Assembly (NCBI RefSeq): GCF_017303275.1
Contig: NZ_JAFKOJ010000002.1
Location: 682,001-746,000, forward strand
Direction: 5' to 3'
Length of the DNA stretch: 64,000 bases
Source: Bacillus sp. NTK034
GTDB lineage: Bacteria; Bacillota; Bacilli; Bacillales; Cytobacillaceae
Part shown: one piece after another, positions 63,967 through 64,000 of the stretch
Position numbering within the stretch: position 1 is the stretch's first letter
How the letters are laid out: the number at the start of each line of letters is the position of its first letter
The notes under the pieces: model-generated
Seen by the model: only the letters and a program-made list of their open reading frames with translations
Told to the model about the DNA's origin: nothing
The model's database searches: none
Program-made: the position numbers and the translations under genes

Positions 63967-64000
63967 ATGCCTATCTTTGTTATCCTGATTATTCTCTCTT
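63967..64000 (+). CDS. ytpI: Start of YtpI-like membrane protein (cut by window end)
   Basis: Only eleven codons are inside the window: ATG at 63967, reading MPIFVILIILS, a hydrophobic start. TTTGGAGG stands eight bases before. In B. subtilis nrnA is followed by the divergent ytpI, whose product also begins with a short hydrophobic N-terminus, so the call rests on gene order and these residues. Confidence 0.6.
   Translation, partial: MPIFVILIILS

Overview
The window is a chromosomal core segment of an endospore-forming Bacillaceae bacterium, probably a Cytobacillus/Bacillus firmus-like species. The inference rests on protein similarity to Bacillus subtilis, on gene order (lcfA-fadR-fadB-etfB-etfA-trxA; pheST; infC-rpmI-rplT-ysdA; thrS-ytxC-dnaI-dnaB-nrdR-speD-gapB; coaE-ytaF-mutM-polA; phoPR-mdh-icd-citZ; ytwI-ytvI-fxsA-pyk-pfkA-accA-accD-ytsJ-dnaE-ytrH-ytrI-nrnA-ytpI) and on spore genes (sspI, ytrH/I, ytvI, ytaF, ytxC). 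Nearly all genes are on the minus strand. Exceptions are rnhC, sspI, ysdB, ytvI, ytrH, ytrI and the start of ytpI. I see no rRNA, tRNA, CRISPR array, prophage or intact insertion sequence.

Layout. 0.1-6.4 kb: fatty-acid beta-oxidation and electron-transfer flavoprotein genes with their TetR-type FadR regulator. 6.9-14.0 kb: yshE, mutS2, polX, cvpA, zapA and rnhC. 14.2-26.2 kb: translation genes (pheST and thrS under T-box leaders, infC-rpmI-rplT under an L20 leader) mixed with small membrane and spore genes. 26.6-31.8 kb: ytxC, the DnaB/DnaI helicase-loading pair, nrdR and speD. 32.1-38.3 kb: gapB, coaE, ytaF, mutM and polA. 38.4-43.7 kb: hflKC, phoPR and a MaoC-like gene. 43.9-47.8 kb: mdh-icd-citZ. 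48.5-58.3 kb: membrane genes, then pyk, pfkA, accA, accD, a GntR regulator and malic enzyme. 58.5-64 kb: dnaE, ytrHI, nrnA and the first codons of ytpI.

The novelty is between the genes. A dispersed repeat family (A; nine full or shortened copies) sits mainly in gaps inside operons, and one short copy lies inside the pheS T-box leader. A second family (B) has two copies, both inside operons. A GntR-family gene between malic enzyme and accD is matched by two identical palindromes (TGGTCAGACCA), one ahead of ytsJ and one ahead of accD, which suggests a small regulon joining NADPH/pyruvate supply to malonyl-CoA synthesis. A FadR-like palindrome overlaps a predicted extra promoter ahead of etfBA. 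An array of five units at an exact 21-bp period lies between rnhC and pheT. A strongly folded 180-bp non-coding element lies upstream of nrdR. A 27-codon membrane-peptide gene follows yshE.

Starts were chosen by ribosome-binding-site spacing and recalled similarity to B. subtilis proteins. Promoters, operators and terminators are read by eye, and nothing has been tested by search or folding software.
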